Assembly (NCBI GenBank): GCA_947396885.1 | Contig: OX377203.1 | Coordinates: 8,913,298 to 8,977,297, forward strand | DNA length: 64,000 nt | DNA from: Heligmosomoides polygyrus polygyrus | Taxonomy: Eukaryota; Nematoda; Chromadorea; Rhabditida; Heligmosomidae | Direction of reading: 5' to 3' | Part shown: positions 10,672-20,784 of the stretch, piece after piece | Position numbering within the stretch: position 1 is the stretch's first letter | Layout: every line of letters starts with the position of its first letter | Program-made: the position numbers and the translations under genes | The notes under the pieces: model-generated | Told to the model about the DNA's origin: nothing | Databases searched by the model: none | The model's input: only the letters and a program-made list of their open reading frames with translations

Positions 10672-11262
10672 ACGATTCTGACGAATGCACCCCTGAATGG
10701 TCACCGTATACCGGTTAGCGATAGAGCGCGGAAACTGTGATAGAAAGCTGTCTGCGCACTCCTAGCTTAGAGATTGCACGTCGGCGTCCACGTTGACATA
10801 TTCGATCGATCTCTGATGCGTTGGCGATGGCCGTCCCGACAGGCGGATCACGGTGCAGTGGATAGCGGGGCACTTAATGTGAGGGAGGTAGAGGGTTCCG
10901 TACCCCAGTGTTGTGGCATACTTGCAGTTCAGCTGACTACTGGGGATTTGAGGAGCTTCGACGTCCACGCAACTCCGAGGCATTTTTTGCGCATTTTTCC
11001 AGCCATATGCGTTTCGCCGGCAGCGCCCTGTTGCGGACCCCTCTGAGAGACGAAAGCAGTTTGCACACGAGCAACTTGGATGGTGCCCACCATGGAGTCC
11101 TGCTCCAAGAGTGCAGAGCCCAGATCCGCATCCCCTGAGCGACGAGAGGTTCGCGTGTGTAATGCTAGGAATGAAGGATTTCGCGCTCCATCGCCAACAC
11201 GCGCCTAAATGATACGGTAACCATTCGGGGGTGTGTTCGTAAGGGATCGTGCTAGTCAAGTC
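10672..11262. mobile_element. Fold-back element with tRNA-like module (family C), copy 1
   Basis: The ends match in inverse (CGAATGCACCCCTGAATGG on the left, CCATTCGGGGGTGTGTTCG on the right). Near 10852 the left part contains GGTGCAGTGGATAGCGGGGC followed by GGGTTCCGTACCCC, a tRNA-like A-box and B-box arrangement. The right part has GACGAAAGCAGTTTGCACAC and CCATGGAGTCC, shared with 12030-12310, 14150-14340, 38800-39060 and 49240-49345. Confidence 0.55.
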
Positions 11263-11537
11263 GGCTCCTTGTCAGGAACTTACCCACCCTTGTGATTCAC
11301 GAAGGACGCGGAAGAAGGATGTCGCGGATGCGTCCGACTACACTTGGCAGTGCGCCCAACTCCTGCCACTCCGTCAGACAGTAGCGTGACCGGTACTTCT
11401 GCGCGTCGTTTACCCGACGCTCTGGCCGGATAACTGTTACTACGGTTTTCACCGTAAATCTGCCACGCCGCGCGTTAACGAATCGCGGTACGTGGACTCC
11501 TCGTTAAACGTACACAAGCAAAAAACTGAGGGGAAGT
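11263..11537. other. Intergenic, no gene recognised
   Basis: No supported feature; moderately GC-rich unique-looking sequence. Confidence 0.25.
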
Positions 11538-11641
11538 TGTCCTAGTACCAGAGCTCGGTTGGTCCCTAAACGAATGACGTGTTAGAGACCTCTAACGCGC
11601 TCTAACACGTCATTCGTTTGGGGACCAACCGAGGACAGGAC
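11538..11641. repeat. Near-perfect hairpin of about 100 bp
   Basis: Left arm 11538-11586 and right arm 11600-11641 are complementary over most of their length (AAACGAATGACGTGTTAGAG against its exact complement), with a loop of about 13 bp. It is probably a small MITE; no target duplication is clear. Confidence 0.6.
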
Positions 11642-12029
11642 AAAGTCAATTGAAGATATCGCTAGATTGTTCAGTTCCTAGCGTTCAAAGTTGGCGCTAT
11701 CCGTAAGCCAGAGAATACATAGCTATCGCAGTACTGAGTGGTTAGTGATCCGGTTCGATAGTGTTGTCAGGTTGATAATTACGGAGATTGGACATAAGTG
11801 ATTATAGGAACACAACACCCTAACCTAACCTACGAGAGGTAGCATTATACAATCTCCTTGTCTGAAGGGACAAACAGCATGCTTAAATTTGTTTTTCTAG
11901 CGATTATCGTTCCTCAAAGTTGATTATAGGCGGTCTGTGCACTCTTAAGAATATTGATACGATTTGCGTCCAAGTCAGTTTTATCTGTTTTCGCATATCT
12001 GTCGCCCATCTCGTTCTTTCAGGTGCAAC
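11642..12029. other. Intergenic, no gene recognised
   Basis: Contains CCCTAACCTAACCTACG near 11818, a short run that is not the nematode telomere repeat. No coding feature supported. Confidence 0.25.
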
Positions 12030-12310
12030 AACCACCAGCTTTGAGGAGGTGAAGATCGATTGGGAGTTTGTTGAACGGTTGATGCCCCATGAAGTGATAC
12101 TCGAAGAGCGCAGAAGCCAGCTCCGAACCCCCCCCCCCTGGGCGATGTGAGCAGTTTCCACACGAGCAGCTTGGCTGCACCACACCCTGGAGTCCCTTCC
12201 CTTGCCTGCTTCTGCGCTCTCCGAACCCCTCCCACCCTTGAGCGACAAGAGGTTCGCTCGTGTAATGCTTGCATTGAAGGATTTCGCGCCCCATCGCCAA
12301 CGCCGTGTTG
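12030..12310 (-). mobile_element. Family C repeat fragment
   Basis: Shares CACACGAGCAGCTTGG and CCTGGAGTCCCTTCCCTTGC with the fold-back elements at 10672, 14150, 38800 and 49240. It is interrupted by a C11 tract at 12128-12138. Both element ends are missing. Confidence 0.5.
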
Positions 12311-12853
12311 GCCTGTTTGAATTTTTACCTTTCGCGCCCGAACAACTCGTCCGAAAACTCGTCCGCAGTTTTTTGCTTGTGTGCGTTTAACGGCGAGTGG
12401 TACGTGGCGGTCTCGCGGCAACCGGCCGGTAAATCGTTGATGAATCCGGTCACTAGATGTCGCGGGAAGGAAGAAGGGGGGGGGGGGGAGAAACAAAGTT
12501 GAAATTGATGCCGAAAAAGTGTGTTAAAAATGTCCAATTTGATTTGAAATGGTATATTGAGTTGCTTAATCGTCTTCTAACACAATCCCTAGCCTTTGCC
12601 CTCTTTCCTCGAGCTTACCTTCAACCCTGATCGCCTCAGATTGACTCGATGGGTCCCACAACGATCGTTCTCAACTGTAGCCTGCAAACGACGCCCGAGT
12701 GGATGCAGTGGCACAGCGAACGGCGATCGATCAGCAGGCCGAGGGGCGCGTGACGCCGCCGCGGCCGGGTGTGAGGTCGCCGCACGCCGGCCGCCCGCCT
12801 GCCTCTGCCCGCGCCGGCCGGTGGACCCACTGTTTGCCCCCGTGTCGTCCGCC

Positions 12854-13325
12854 ATGTGGCTGCTCGTCTACTGCAACGAGTCCAAGACGTGCTCGGTGAT
12901 CAACAGCGCCGACCTGCCCGACGAGCAGCTCCAGGTCGGCAGCACGGTGAACATGATCCGCAGCGCCGAGGTGCTGTTCATGAGCCCGAACAAGGCGATC
13001 TGCGAGCGCCAGTGCGGGGTGCTGAAGAAGACGCCGTCGCTCTACAAGGGCATCATCAGCCGACCGCACCTGCTTCAGTCCGAGTCGGCCAAGCAGGACG
13101 CGGTCGAGTCGAAGCTGGACCGCATCATCGCCTACCTGACCGGCTTCGAGCTGCGGCTGCAGAAGATCGCCGACCGTCAGATGAAGATGGAGCGCGATCT
13201 GGCGTCGTTGACCGGCGCCGCTCCGGTGTTCGAACGGTACACTCCTTCTGAATCATCGTCTCCTGATCAGCCGCAAAAGCTGGACGTCAGGGATCGCAGT
13301 GTGGCGACGCCGAGGCCGCGAAAAG
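12854..13325 (+). CDS. BEN-domain protein, exon 1 of 3
   Basis: First coding exon of a gene joining 12854-13325, 16952-17109 and 20310-20633 into 317 residues. The ATG at 12854 is the first in-frame ATG. The exon encodes residues 1-157 plus one base and ends at AAAAG before GTGGGT. Residues 1-60 (WLLVYCNES, then VGSTVNMIRSAEVLFMS) resemble the N-terminal module seen in some BEN proteins. Residues 76-120 (VESKLDRIIAYLTGFELRLQ) form a probable coiled coil for self-association, and residues 131-157 are Ser/Pro and basic. Base composition is clearly more GC rich and codon-biased than the surrounding repeats. BEN proteins bind DNA and usually repress transcription in the nucleus; this role is inferred from the family. 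The 12310-12853 flank shows no TATA-like signal I trust and contains a G13 tract. Confidence 0.8.
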
Positions 13326-13637
13326 GTGGGTCACTCCCTTATATTTTCCTTTCTTCCTCGTATTTCAGGTTCTTTTAGCGTTGTTTATTGATCAAGGTTC
13401 TTGTTTCGGTTTCAATCAAGTGGATCATCTCGGATTGGGTGAATTTGGGCCATACTAGGTGGGGAAAATAAAACACTGGTTGATCCAAGAACGCTAAAAT
13501 GCGATTAGGGCGGCGTATTCGCATCGGGCGCGCAGTTATCAAGTGTTCTCAACAAGACGTTCCTACTAGGGTACCACGTTTTCAAACCGTTACCGTAAGA
13601 ACAGTCGTTGCGGGACCGCCACGTCTTCGGATCATTG

Positions 13638-13761
13638 CAGGGGCCGTATGCTCGTGCTCCCCCGTTGGGGGAGAATCAATCAATATCAGCATATCTCATC
13701 ACAACCCGATCCCCGGGGGAGACTCGGGGTAGACTCGGGGTAGACGAGCATACGGCCCCTG
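13638..13761. mobile_element. 124-bp MITE with CAGGGGCCGTATGCTCGT termini
   Basis: Perfect terminal inverted repeats of 18 bp, with an interior containing inverted CTCCCCCG / CCGGGGGAG and a tandem CTCGGGGTAGA unit. It lies in intron 1 of the BEN gene. The target duplication is not obvious. Confidence 0.65.
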
Positions 13762-13796
13762 GCCTACATATGAACTCCGCGGTTAATCAGTAGTGG

Positions 13797-14790
13797 AACT
13801 ACGGAAAATAGAAGCTTCATACAGTCTAAGGCGGTTTCGGTAGAGCATTTGGGGAAGCAATGCAATTTGACGTGGTAATAGATGAGTAGTTGCTTCAGCG
13901 TAGCCAAGATTGGTAAATGTCCTGTTCATATCAAGGCTAGCCTTGATTTCGAATTCTTACGGCGGCGTTTACGTGGTCTCCTACCCTCATGGATACCTGA
14001 TATCCGGGTTTCTGCAGAACGAAATGCAACTTGGGGGGGGGGGAGCGGGGTGGTTTCTCAAATACAGGATTATAAACGGCGGATATCAGGACCGGTTCAC
14101 CGTAACCTTAGGCGTCGGGTGAGACGTCCATTGTGCAATCGCAGAACAAGGCAAGTGAAGGCACTCCAGGGTGTGTGCCATAATACTGCTCGCATGGAAA
14201 CTGCTTTCGTCGCTCAGGGGGAATCCGCGGCTGGGTTCTGCGCTCTTCGAGCGGCGAAGCGCATACGGCTGAAACGTTGCGCAAAAAACGCGCAACGTCG
14301 TGTAGAGGTCGAACCCCCCAGATCTCAGATACTCAGCTGAAGTACAAGAACGCCGCGACGAACGGGAACCGAACCCCCGACATCCCTCGCATGAGGCGAA
14401 CCCTCTACCTACTGCACCACGACCCACTTGCCCAGGGCGCCATCGCGGGCGCACAAGGCATCGATCGGACGTCGCAGCGTGGACGCCGACGCGCGATCTC
14501 TGAGCTAGGAGGGCGCAGACAGCAAAGTTTCGGCGCGACCCGCACTGCGGTTACGGTGAGCCGGTCCTGATAACCGCCGTTTATAATCCTGTCTTTCTCA
14601 AATGACACCGACTTCCCCAAGCTCTGAAGAACACAACACCGAAACACAAGCCGCAATAAAGACTTACACCAATCTTGGCTACGCTGACGCAACTACTTAT
14701 CTACTGCAACGTCAAATCGCCTTTCTTCCCAAAATTGTCAACAGAAAACCACCTCAAACAGTATGAAGCTTCTTTTTCCGTTCCGCAGCT
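13797..14790. mobile_element. Fold-back element with tRNA-like core (family C in centre)
   Basis: Arms pair at several points: AGAAGCTTCATAC with GTATGAAGCTTCT, AGCGTAGCCAAGATTGG with its complement near 14670, and ACAGGATTATAAACGGCGG (about 14064) with its complement near 14572. Between the arms, read on the minus strand, near 14350-14430 is TGGTGCAGTAGG followed by GGTTCGGTTCC, exact fits to the pol III A and B boxes. The core is therefore a tRNA-derived SINE inside or inserted into an inverted-repeat element. Confidence 0.6.
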
Positions 14791-15004
14791 CCGCTATTGA
14801 GAAACCGTGGAATTGGCATGATGCCAGCACTGATCCGAAGACAGGTGGTCTCGCAACGACTGTTCTTACGGTGACGGCTTGAAAACGTGGTGCGCTAGTG
14901 AGAACGTATTGTATCAGTATCGCACTATCGACTTCATGGAAGAAACCCAGCAGTGGTATGACCGGACACTAGCTCGATTGCCTGTTGTATGCTAAATAAA
15001 AGAG

Positions 15005-15070
15005 CCGGATAAAGAAGTCAATCAGTGTGGGATGCGCCACGCATTTTGCTTTTACGCGGTAATATGGAGG
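15005..15070 (-). repeat. SINE-A fragment
   Basis: Short piece of the SINE-A 3' region (GGGATGCGCCACGCATTTTG) preceded by AAAGAGCCGGATAAAG, a decayed tail. Confidence 0.4.
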
Positions 15071-15443
15071 TAATTTCCAAAACCCGAAAGTAACTAATAC
15101 CCAGTGACGTATTCATTAAATGCAAGGAAAGTTCAGGATCGCCCTGTTATTTGAAAAGTATTTCGAAACACCATGAGGTTACCAGATATTTGTGGCGAAC
15201 AGGGATGTATTAAAGGGAGGCGCTGGATGAAATACTTTGGTGCATAGTGGCGTCGCATAGGAAAGTTTCTAATCATTATCGGCCTGGAAATATTACAAAA
15301 ACACCGTATAAAAAATTGATGCGTCGTTATTCCTTCGAAAAGTTGAAGAACCTTTTCGTAGTTTATTTTTATATTTTTATATTATTACATTTTTATTTTT
15401 GTATTATCAAATTTTTTCTTACATAGATATTATCTGGGACTTA

Positions 15444-16585
15444 CAAGGAAAGGGTCTGAGGCGTATGTCTGAACGGGGGAGTGAGTCATATAGGGAGAAT
15501 CCTCACCCCTCAATTTTTATAAAAATGTGTTTTTTTTTTGTTGCCAAGTCGTTAAACTCGAGGAGTAGGGGTCCTTGAAGTCACAATGGAATATGGCGCA
15601 TCACGAGTTTGGCGGTCTTGTACGCAGGCGATGCCTCTGCCGGCAAACGGATAGGAGCGCAGTGGATAGCGATGTTGCTCAATGCGAGGGGGATCAAGGG
15701 TTCGATTCTTCTGCGTCGCTGCATTTTTGCATTTCAACTGACTGGTTGAGATTTGGGGATTCTGATGTCTATACCATGTTCAGACGATTTCTGCACATTT
15801 TCTAGCTGTACACTGTGGTATTCAACATGATGACGTGTAAATGTTCAACGTCAGTGATACACGGTACAAAGTGGCAGCGTATAAAGGCTACAATTTCCTC
15901 ACAGTTTGTTCCCATACATGGACCAATGACCTCGGGAAAAACTATTCTGCTCTTATTTTCAAAAAGACCAGGATGTGACGTCGGAGGTGGTTAAAATGAG
16001 AAACGAGGTCTGTGGATCCCGCAAATTAACCTGAACGGCATCGATACTTTCGCTCATGTCTGCCTGTCACCTGTAAATCAGAGGTCTGCTGACGGTTTGC
16101 TGAAACCACCTAACGCCAATAATGTCCGCCGATGCTCGAGTGGTGATCCACCTGCTCACGCTGAAGTGTGGCCCAAGGCGCAAGAAAGCTACTCTCCACA
16201 GCGTACAGCTAGAAAATGCACAGAAAACATCTGAAAATTGTATAGGCCCCCTCTGTAAATTGTCAGAATCCCCCAAATCTCAACCAGTCAGTCGAAATGC
16301 AAAAATGCAGCAGTGCACAGGAACCAAACCCTCGACCTTCCCCCCACGAAGCAACCCCACTTCCACTGCGCTCCGACCCGCTTGCCTGCAGAGGCATCGC
16401 AGGCGTACAAGACCCCAAACTCGTGATGCGCCGTATTCCATTGTGAATTCAAGGACCCCCTACTCCTTGGGTTTAATGACTTGGCAAAAAAAACAACAAC
16501 ATATTTTTATAAAAATTGAGGGGCGAGGATTCTCCCTATATAACTCGCTCCGCCGTTCAGACATACGCTTCAGGCCCTTCCCTTG
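15444..16585. mobile_element. Fold-back element family B, copy 1 (1,142 bp)
   Basis: Termini CAAGGAAAGGGTCTGAGGCG and its inverse, with TTA on both sides (15441-15443 and 16586-16588). Each arm is about 400 bp and contains GAGCGCAGTGGATAGCG and GGGTTCGATTC in the left arm (about 15656 and 15698), a tRNA-like A/B-box pair, with the complement in the right arm. The centre has ATGTCCGCCGATGCTCGAG at 16120, start of a short conserved reading segment. Further copies are at 27446-28688 and 55354-56829. Confidence 0.7.
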
Positions 16586-16951
16586 TTAGGTAAGGAGGGA
16601 TTTATAGCTGGATGGCGCGACATTACACAACCCACAAATATTGATCGCTTGCGCCACTTAATCGATATTGGTAACATTTGTAACGCCGCGCCGCAGGCGA
16701 CTGAAAAATAAACTCCGAATTACTGATCACACGAATCTGTGGTCCGTTTGAGTTAGTAGGGTATGTAGACTACGGTATTTACCATACATGCCGATAGTTA
16801 GGAAAAAATCGTAACCCCCCCCCCTCCCCCAAAAAACTTCGCGGAGAAGAACCATCCTTCGCTAGTCGGCTTTGATTCAGATTCAGTGCCGGCCCTTGCA
16901 ACTAAGAAGAAAGCTCTTCATGCCTGAAAGCTGACTAATCAATGTTTTCAG

Positions 16952-17109
16952 TGCTCACCTATCCATACTGCCTGTCAAAAGAGATGGTGGACGACTTATA
17001 TCGATCGAAGCGCTCCGCGACGGCTTTCGTTAGGGCAGTTGAAAGGGAACTCTTCAAAGAGGACGCTGATCGAGATGTGAATCTCGACAAGCGTCGCGAC
17101 CAAGGCAAG
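16952..17109 (+). CDS. BEN-domain protein, exon 2 of 3
   Basis: Encodes residues 158 (split Val) to 210. It starts after GTTTTCAG and ends at AAG before GTGGGT, in phase 0. It supplies the first half of the BEN domain: LTYPYCLSKEMVDDLYR, then SATAFVRAVERELF, then LDKRRDQGKV, matching the family pattern of helices followed by a Leu-Asp-x-x-Lys turn. The exon is short and GC-moderate, and is separated from exon 1 by 3.6 kb and from exon 3 by 3.2 kb of transposon-filled intron. Confidence 0.8.
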
Positions 17110-17309
17110 GTGGGTCGTGCTGGTCACATTTGTAGGCGAAGTTCGCACAAGTACTAGGATAAAGTTAGGTTTTTGTGCGATAGAACACGATGAGATCGTC
17201 GATGGAGTAAGTTTATTGAGTGTGAGTGTGGAGTTTTGAACACTTTGAACTATAAATCTTTACGATACGAAAGAAAGCTCTGATGTGAGACAAGTTACTG
17301 AACAGAATG

Positions 17310-17495
17310 TTGAACAATTGCCGCAGAACCATTCATGGAAGAAGCTTGGAGGCTGCTTTCGGGTGTGCAGGATATAAAGGGTATAATGTATTCTGTTTGT
17401 CTTTAAAACAAAATACATCATACCCTCTCTATCCAGCACACCCGAACCCAGCCTCTAAGCTCATTCCGTGAATGGTTCTGCAGCAATTGTTCAGT
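17310..17495. repeat. Inverted repeat of about 190 bp
   Basis: GCAGAACCATTCATGGAA near 17323 pairs with GTGAATGGTTCTGCAGC near 17469, and GGTGTGCAGGATA pairs with TATCCAGCACACC. The loop is about 20 bp. Likely a small MITE. Confidence 0.5.
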
Positions 17496-17704
17496 TTTCT
17501 ACACGAAGTTGTCGTATTCAACACTAAACGGAATAATTGACAGATTTTGCACCATCCACACATACCCCCCCCCCAATTAGGAATTCGTTTAGCTGACGAA
17601 TACCATAAATATGTGAAAGGCAACGCAACCAGATAATCTGCGACACCTAATTACTAGAGTTTTTTCGCAGAAATCTCGCTGTCAGGCCTGTGCTGCGCTT
17701 ATAG

Positions 17705-19107
17705 GGCGCTATGTGACAACGGAGGGGTTAGCAAAATTCAACAAAATATATATGCCTAGGTAGACATTTATGTAAGCAATACAAAACCACTTACCATTTA
17801 ACCGGAATGGTCCTCCATGTTGCTTGGGGGGGGTCCTCCGAGTGACCTAAGTAACCTAAGCCTGAGGGTTAGAAATTACCTTAAAAATCATGCCCAAATC
17901 TGTGATTTCGTTGATGCGGAGGAGAGCACAGAACAGATATTCCTCTCCTTAAATTTGCTTCCAGATTTTAGGCAAGGGAAGGGACTCCGGGGTGTAGGCA
18001 ATTTAAACACGGGCGCGTAACTCGGCCACACCCCGGAGTCCCTTCCCTTGCCGAAATCTGGATCCCCCCTCACTCCCATCCCTCTCGGCGCGCCTCCCCC
18101 TCCTCCCTCCCTCCCACATCATACACAAGTAAAAAAAAGCGCTATGGTAGTTGGGGGGGTCACCTTGCAAAAAGGGTCACAGACAAAAAAAAAAGAAACG
18201 GTAACACACTGATAGTAAAGGAAACAACCAAACAATGCTATAGCTCTGTTCTGTGCTCTCCTCCGCTGACGCGGAGGAGAGCACAGATTTAGGCAGGGGA
18301 AGGGACTCCAGGGTGTGGCCCGAGTGGCGCACCCGTGCTAGAATTGCCTACATCCTGGAGTTCCCTCCCTTGCCAAATTCGGAACCACGTAAAACACGGA
18401 TCTGTAATCGAAAAGCGGAGATAAGACTGCATTCACATTCGCTATATGCAGCTGCCCGCCGCGGCAGGCCATGGTGACCCCCCCCCCCAACCACCATAGC
18501 GCCAAAAAAAGCTCTAAAAGAACTCTAAACAATAAAACCGCTTGGGATGGTTTTTCGTCGCGCCGTCTCGCGCACTCCACGCCTCCGTTCTCTCTCCTCG
18601 TGCAATATCATCCTCGCTCCAGGGCCCACGTCCGATAGTAGGAGCACGCCCTTTAAATTGCCCGCCGAAGTTCACGGCCGCGGTGTTTTTATGGTTTTTT
18701 TGTTAAGAGTTTTTTTTTCTTGTGTATGGTGTGGGAACGAGGGAGGAGGGGTAGGCGTGCCGAGGGAGGTTGGAGCGAGGGGGGGGGGGGTGGATTCGGG
18801 AGGAAGGGGAGGCGCGCCGAGGGGGATTCAGATTTGGGCAAGGGAAGGGACTCCGGGGTGTAGGCTATGTAAACACGGGTGCGTAACTCGGCCACACCCC
18901 GGAGTCCCTTCCCTTGCCCAAATCTGTGCTCTCCTCCGCGTCAGCGGAGGAGAGCACAGAACAGATACTCGGACGACCCCCCCCCCAAGCAACATAGAGG
19001 ACCATACCGGTTAAATGGTAAGTGGTTTTGTATTGCTTACATAAATGTCTACCTAGGCATATATATTTTTTTGAATTTTGCTAACCCCTCCGTTGTCACA
19101 TAGCGCC
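17705..19107. mobile_element. 1,403-bp TIR element with 8-bp target duplication GCTTATAG
   Basis: Perfect ends GGCGCTATGTGACAACGG... continue as an inverted repeat of about 140 bp (17705-17845 against 18965-19107), flanked exactly by GCTTATAG at 17697-17704 and 19108-19115. The interior holds nested palindromes of GCTCTCCTCCGC / GCGGAGGAGAGC and of CTCCGGGGTGT with CCCTTCCCTTGCC, plus several G or C tracts of 10 or more. No transposase frame is present. An 8-bp duplication fits hAT or Merlin-type elements; termini starting GG lean towards Merlin, but this is not certain. Confidence 0.75.
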
Positions 19108-19255
19108 GCTTATAGTTCACATGATACTGAATAGACACTTGGCCTGGGCGTGTACAACCGTCGGGTGTCAGGAAGCATCGGCCAATCACACCCATCCCAG
19201 TCGACCGAGGCATGTGATTGGCTGGTGTGCCTTCTTTACAGCCCCTCCTTGTATG

Positions 19256-20114
19256 TACTCACAAGAAAAGGTTCCCAACTCATGGTGAGCTTTTGCGATG
19301 CTATTTTGACAGGTTGTAGGGCGGTGTGGGCGGAGTTTAGAATTACAGTTAGTTTTTGCTGAACGCTTTTTTGAAGACCTGAAAAGGAGGTGTGAAAACG
19401 TGTGCGCAACTATAATCAACCCCTATGACACACCACGAGACGTGTCTCAGTGGCGCAGTTGGTAGGAGTGCCGTCTCATAGGAGCACATCGTCGGGTTCT
19501 TGAGTTCGAGTCTACGTGCGGCCAATATTTTTGCACGTATTAGTTTGTTGTTATTACGCTTTGTCACGACCTCTGGAGTAATTTTAAACCATCAATGCTT
19601 GCAACGAACCAAGGCTGCCTATTTGCGCCTTCATATGTGCTAGTTTTTCAACAATGCACTGCAATATGCAGTTACAGTACCATTGATGGTATGACATAGT
19701 GGTGATACAGATACGCAAAAAAAACCACGGAAAATTAGCACATATGAAGGCGAAAATAGACAGCCTCGGTTTGTTGATGGTCTAAAATTGACTCCTTTGA
19801 TCACGAGAATGCGTAATGACAACAAACTAATGTGTGCAAAAATATTGGCAGTACGCGGGCTCGGACTCAAAAGCCCGCCGATGTGCTTCTATGAGGCGGC
19901 ACTCCTACCGACTTCGCCACCGAGGCAAATCTCGTGGGGTGCCGTAGAGGTTGATGAGTGTTGCGTGCACACCTTCACACCTCTTTTTCAGGTTTTTAAA
20001 AAGGCGTTCAGCAAAAACTGACCGTAATTCTGGACTCCGCTCACAGACCCCTACTTCCTGTCAAAATAGCATCGCAAAAGCTCACCGTGGTTGGGAACCT
20101 TTTCTTGTGAGTCA
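19256..20114. mobile_element. Fold-back element with tRNA-Met-like sequence in both arms
   Basis: Left arm 19256-19650 and right arm about 19729-20114 are diverged complements with a loop of about 80 bp. Each arm contains a tRNA-like stretch: at 19446 CTCAGTGGCGCAGTTGGTAG, then GTCTCATAG (anticodon-loop-like CAT) and GAGTTCGAGTC. The right arm has the same on the minus strand (GGTGGCGAAGTCGGTAGG). This resembles elongator tRNA-Met more than any other tRNA, but acceptor stems do not pair, so these are derived copies and not functional tRNAs. Confidence 0.65.
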
Positions 20115-20309
20115 CGTCTCTACGATAATATAGGTAAGTTGATCACGGCTCCTATGTCGACGCAGGAAGTGGTGTATTGATTTGTGCGCGCGTAAAATTG
20201 ACTTCGCAAGGGATCGATCAATACGTATCTATTACACGTGCATACAAGGATCAGTTCCAAAGTAAAGACAGTCTCTTCGATGCTTCTATGATCTCCTGAT
20301 GTTCTTCAG

Positions 20310-20633
20310 GTCCGATGGCTGCGTGAGCTCGTCCGCGAGTGGTATCCGTCGCCGACGTTCAGCGCGGAGAGCACGATGTGGTTGGCGTGCCAAATCGCCA
20401 TCAACGACTATCACCGAAAGAAACGGAAAACGGTGAACGAGCGCAGGGAAGTTTTGGCCGGCTTGCGAGTCAGGGCGGACGATCCTCCGATGGAGCCTTG
20501 CCGCTCAAATACTCCCGAATGGGAGGAGCCGCCCATGAAACTCCTTCGTGGCGATCAGTCTCCGCCCAAAATTCAGGAACTGTCTAGCCAGTTTGACGAC
20601 GTGAAAGAGCTAAATGCGGCCGATCTGCTCTAG
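20310..20633 (+). CDS. BEN-domain protein, exon 3 of 3
   Basis: Encodes residues 211-317 and the stop TAG at 20631. It begins after TTCTTCAG in phase 0 and continues directly from exon 2: WLRELVREWYPSPTF completes the BEN helix, and MWLACQIAINDYHRKKRK supplies the final helix with basic residues. The remaining 60 residues are polar and acidic with no known domain (KLLRGDQSPPKIQEL). The closest poly(A)-like AATAAA lies at 20931, already in a repeat, so the 3' end is not settled. The intact frame across three exons argues for a functional gene despite the transposon load of its introns. Confidence 0.8.
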   Translation, partial: VRWLRELVREWYPSPTFSAESTMWLACQIAINDYHRKKRKTVNERREVLAGLRVRADDPPMEPCRSNTPEWEEPPMKLLRGDQSPPKIQELSSQFDDVKELNAADLL

Positions 20634-20784
20634 TGTTCAACACAAGGGTGGTGTTTTCCTAGTTGGGAGGGGGTAGGATACCGTAGGCGCCGCGTGAGTG
20701 GTGCTGTGATATCTGCCGTTCTCGTTAGTTTTCGCTGTCTCCCATTCCAATTAGGAGACTCGCCGAGGACTGTTTAGATCATTT

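Larger units (their letters stand above)
13326..16951 (+). other. BEN gene intron 1 (3.6 kb)
   Basis: Begins GTGGGT and ends GTTTTCAG. The phase-1 donor and the acceptor restore a Val codon exactly (G then TG), which is strong evidence that the exons belong together. It holds a 124-bp MITE, a fold-back of about 1 kb and a 1.14-kb family B fold-back. Confidence 0.75.
17110..20309 (+). other. BEN gene intron 2 (3.2 kb)
   Basis: Begins GTGGGT and ends TTCTTCAG; phase 0 on both sides. It contains a hairpin of about 190 bp (17310-17495), a 1,403-bp element with an 8-bp target duplication (17705-19107) and a fold-back with tRNA-Met-like arms (19256-20114). Confidence 0.7.

Noticed and set aside
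11818..11840. Telomere-like CCTAACCTAACC run
   Set aside because: Too short and not the TTAGGC repeat of nematodes.
12731..13251. Long open frames in other frames and on the minus strand over BEN exon 1
   Set aside because: Shadows caused by the high GC of the exon; no domain, and the BEN frame is fully explained by splicing.
19441..19525. Possible functional tRNA-Met gene
   Set aside because: D-arm, CAT loop and T-arm are tRNA-like, but the acceptor stems do not pair and the same sequence is in the opposite arm of a fold-back element.
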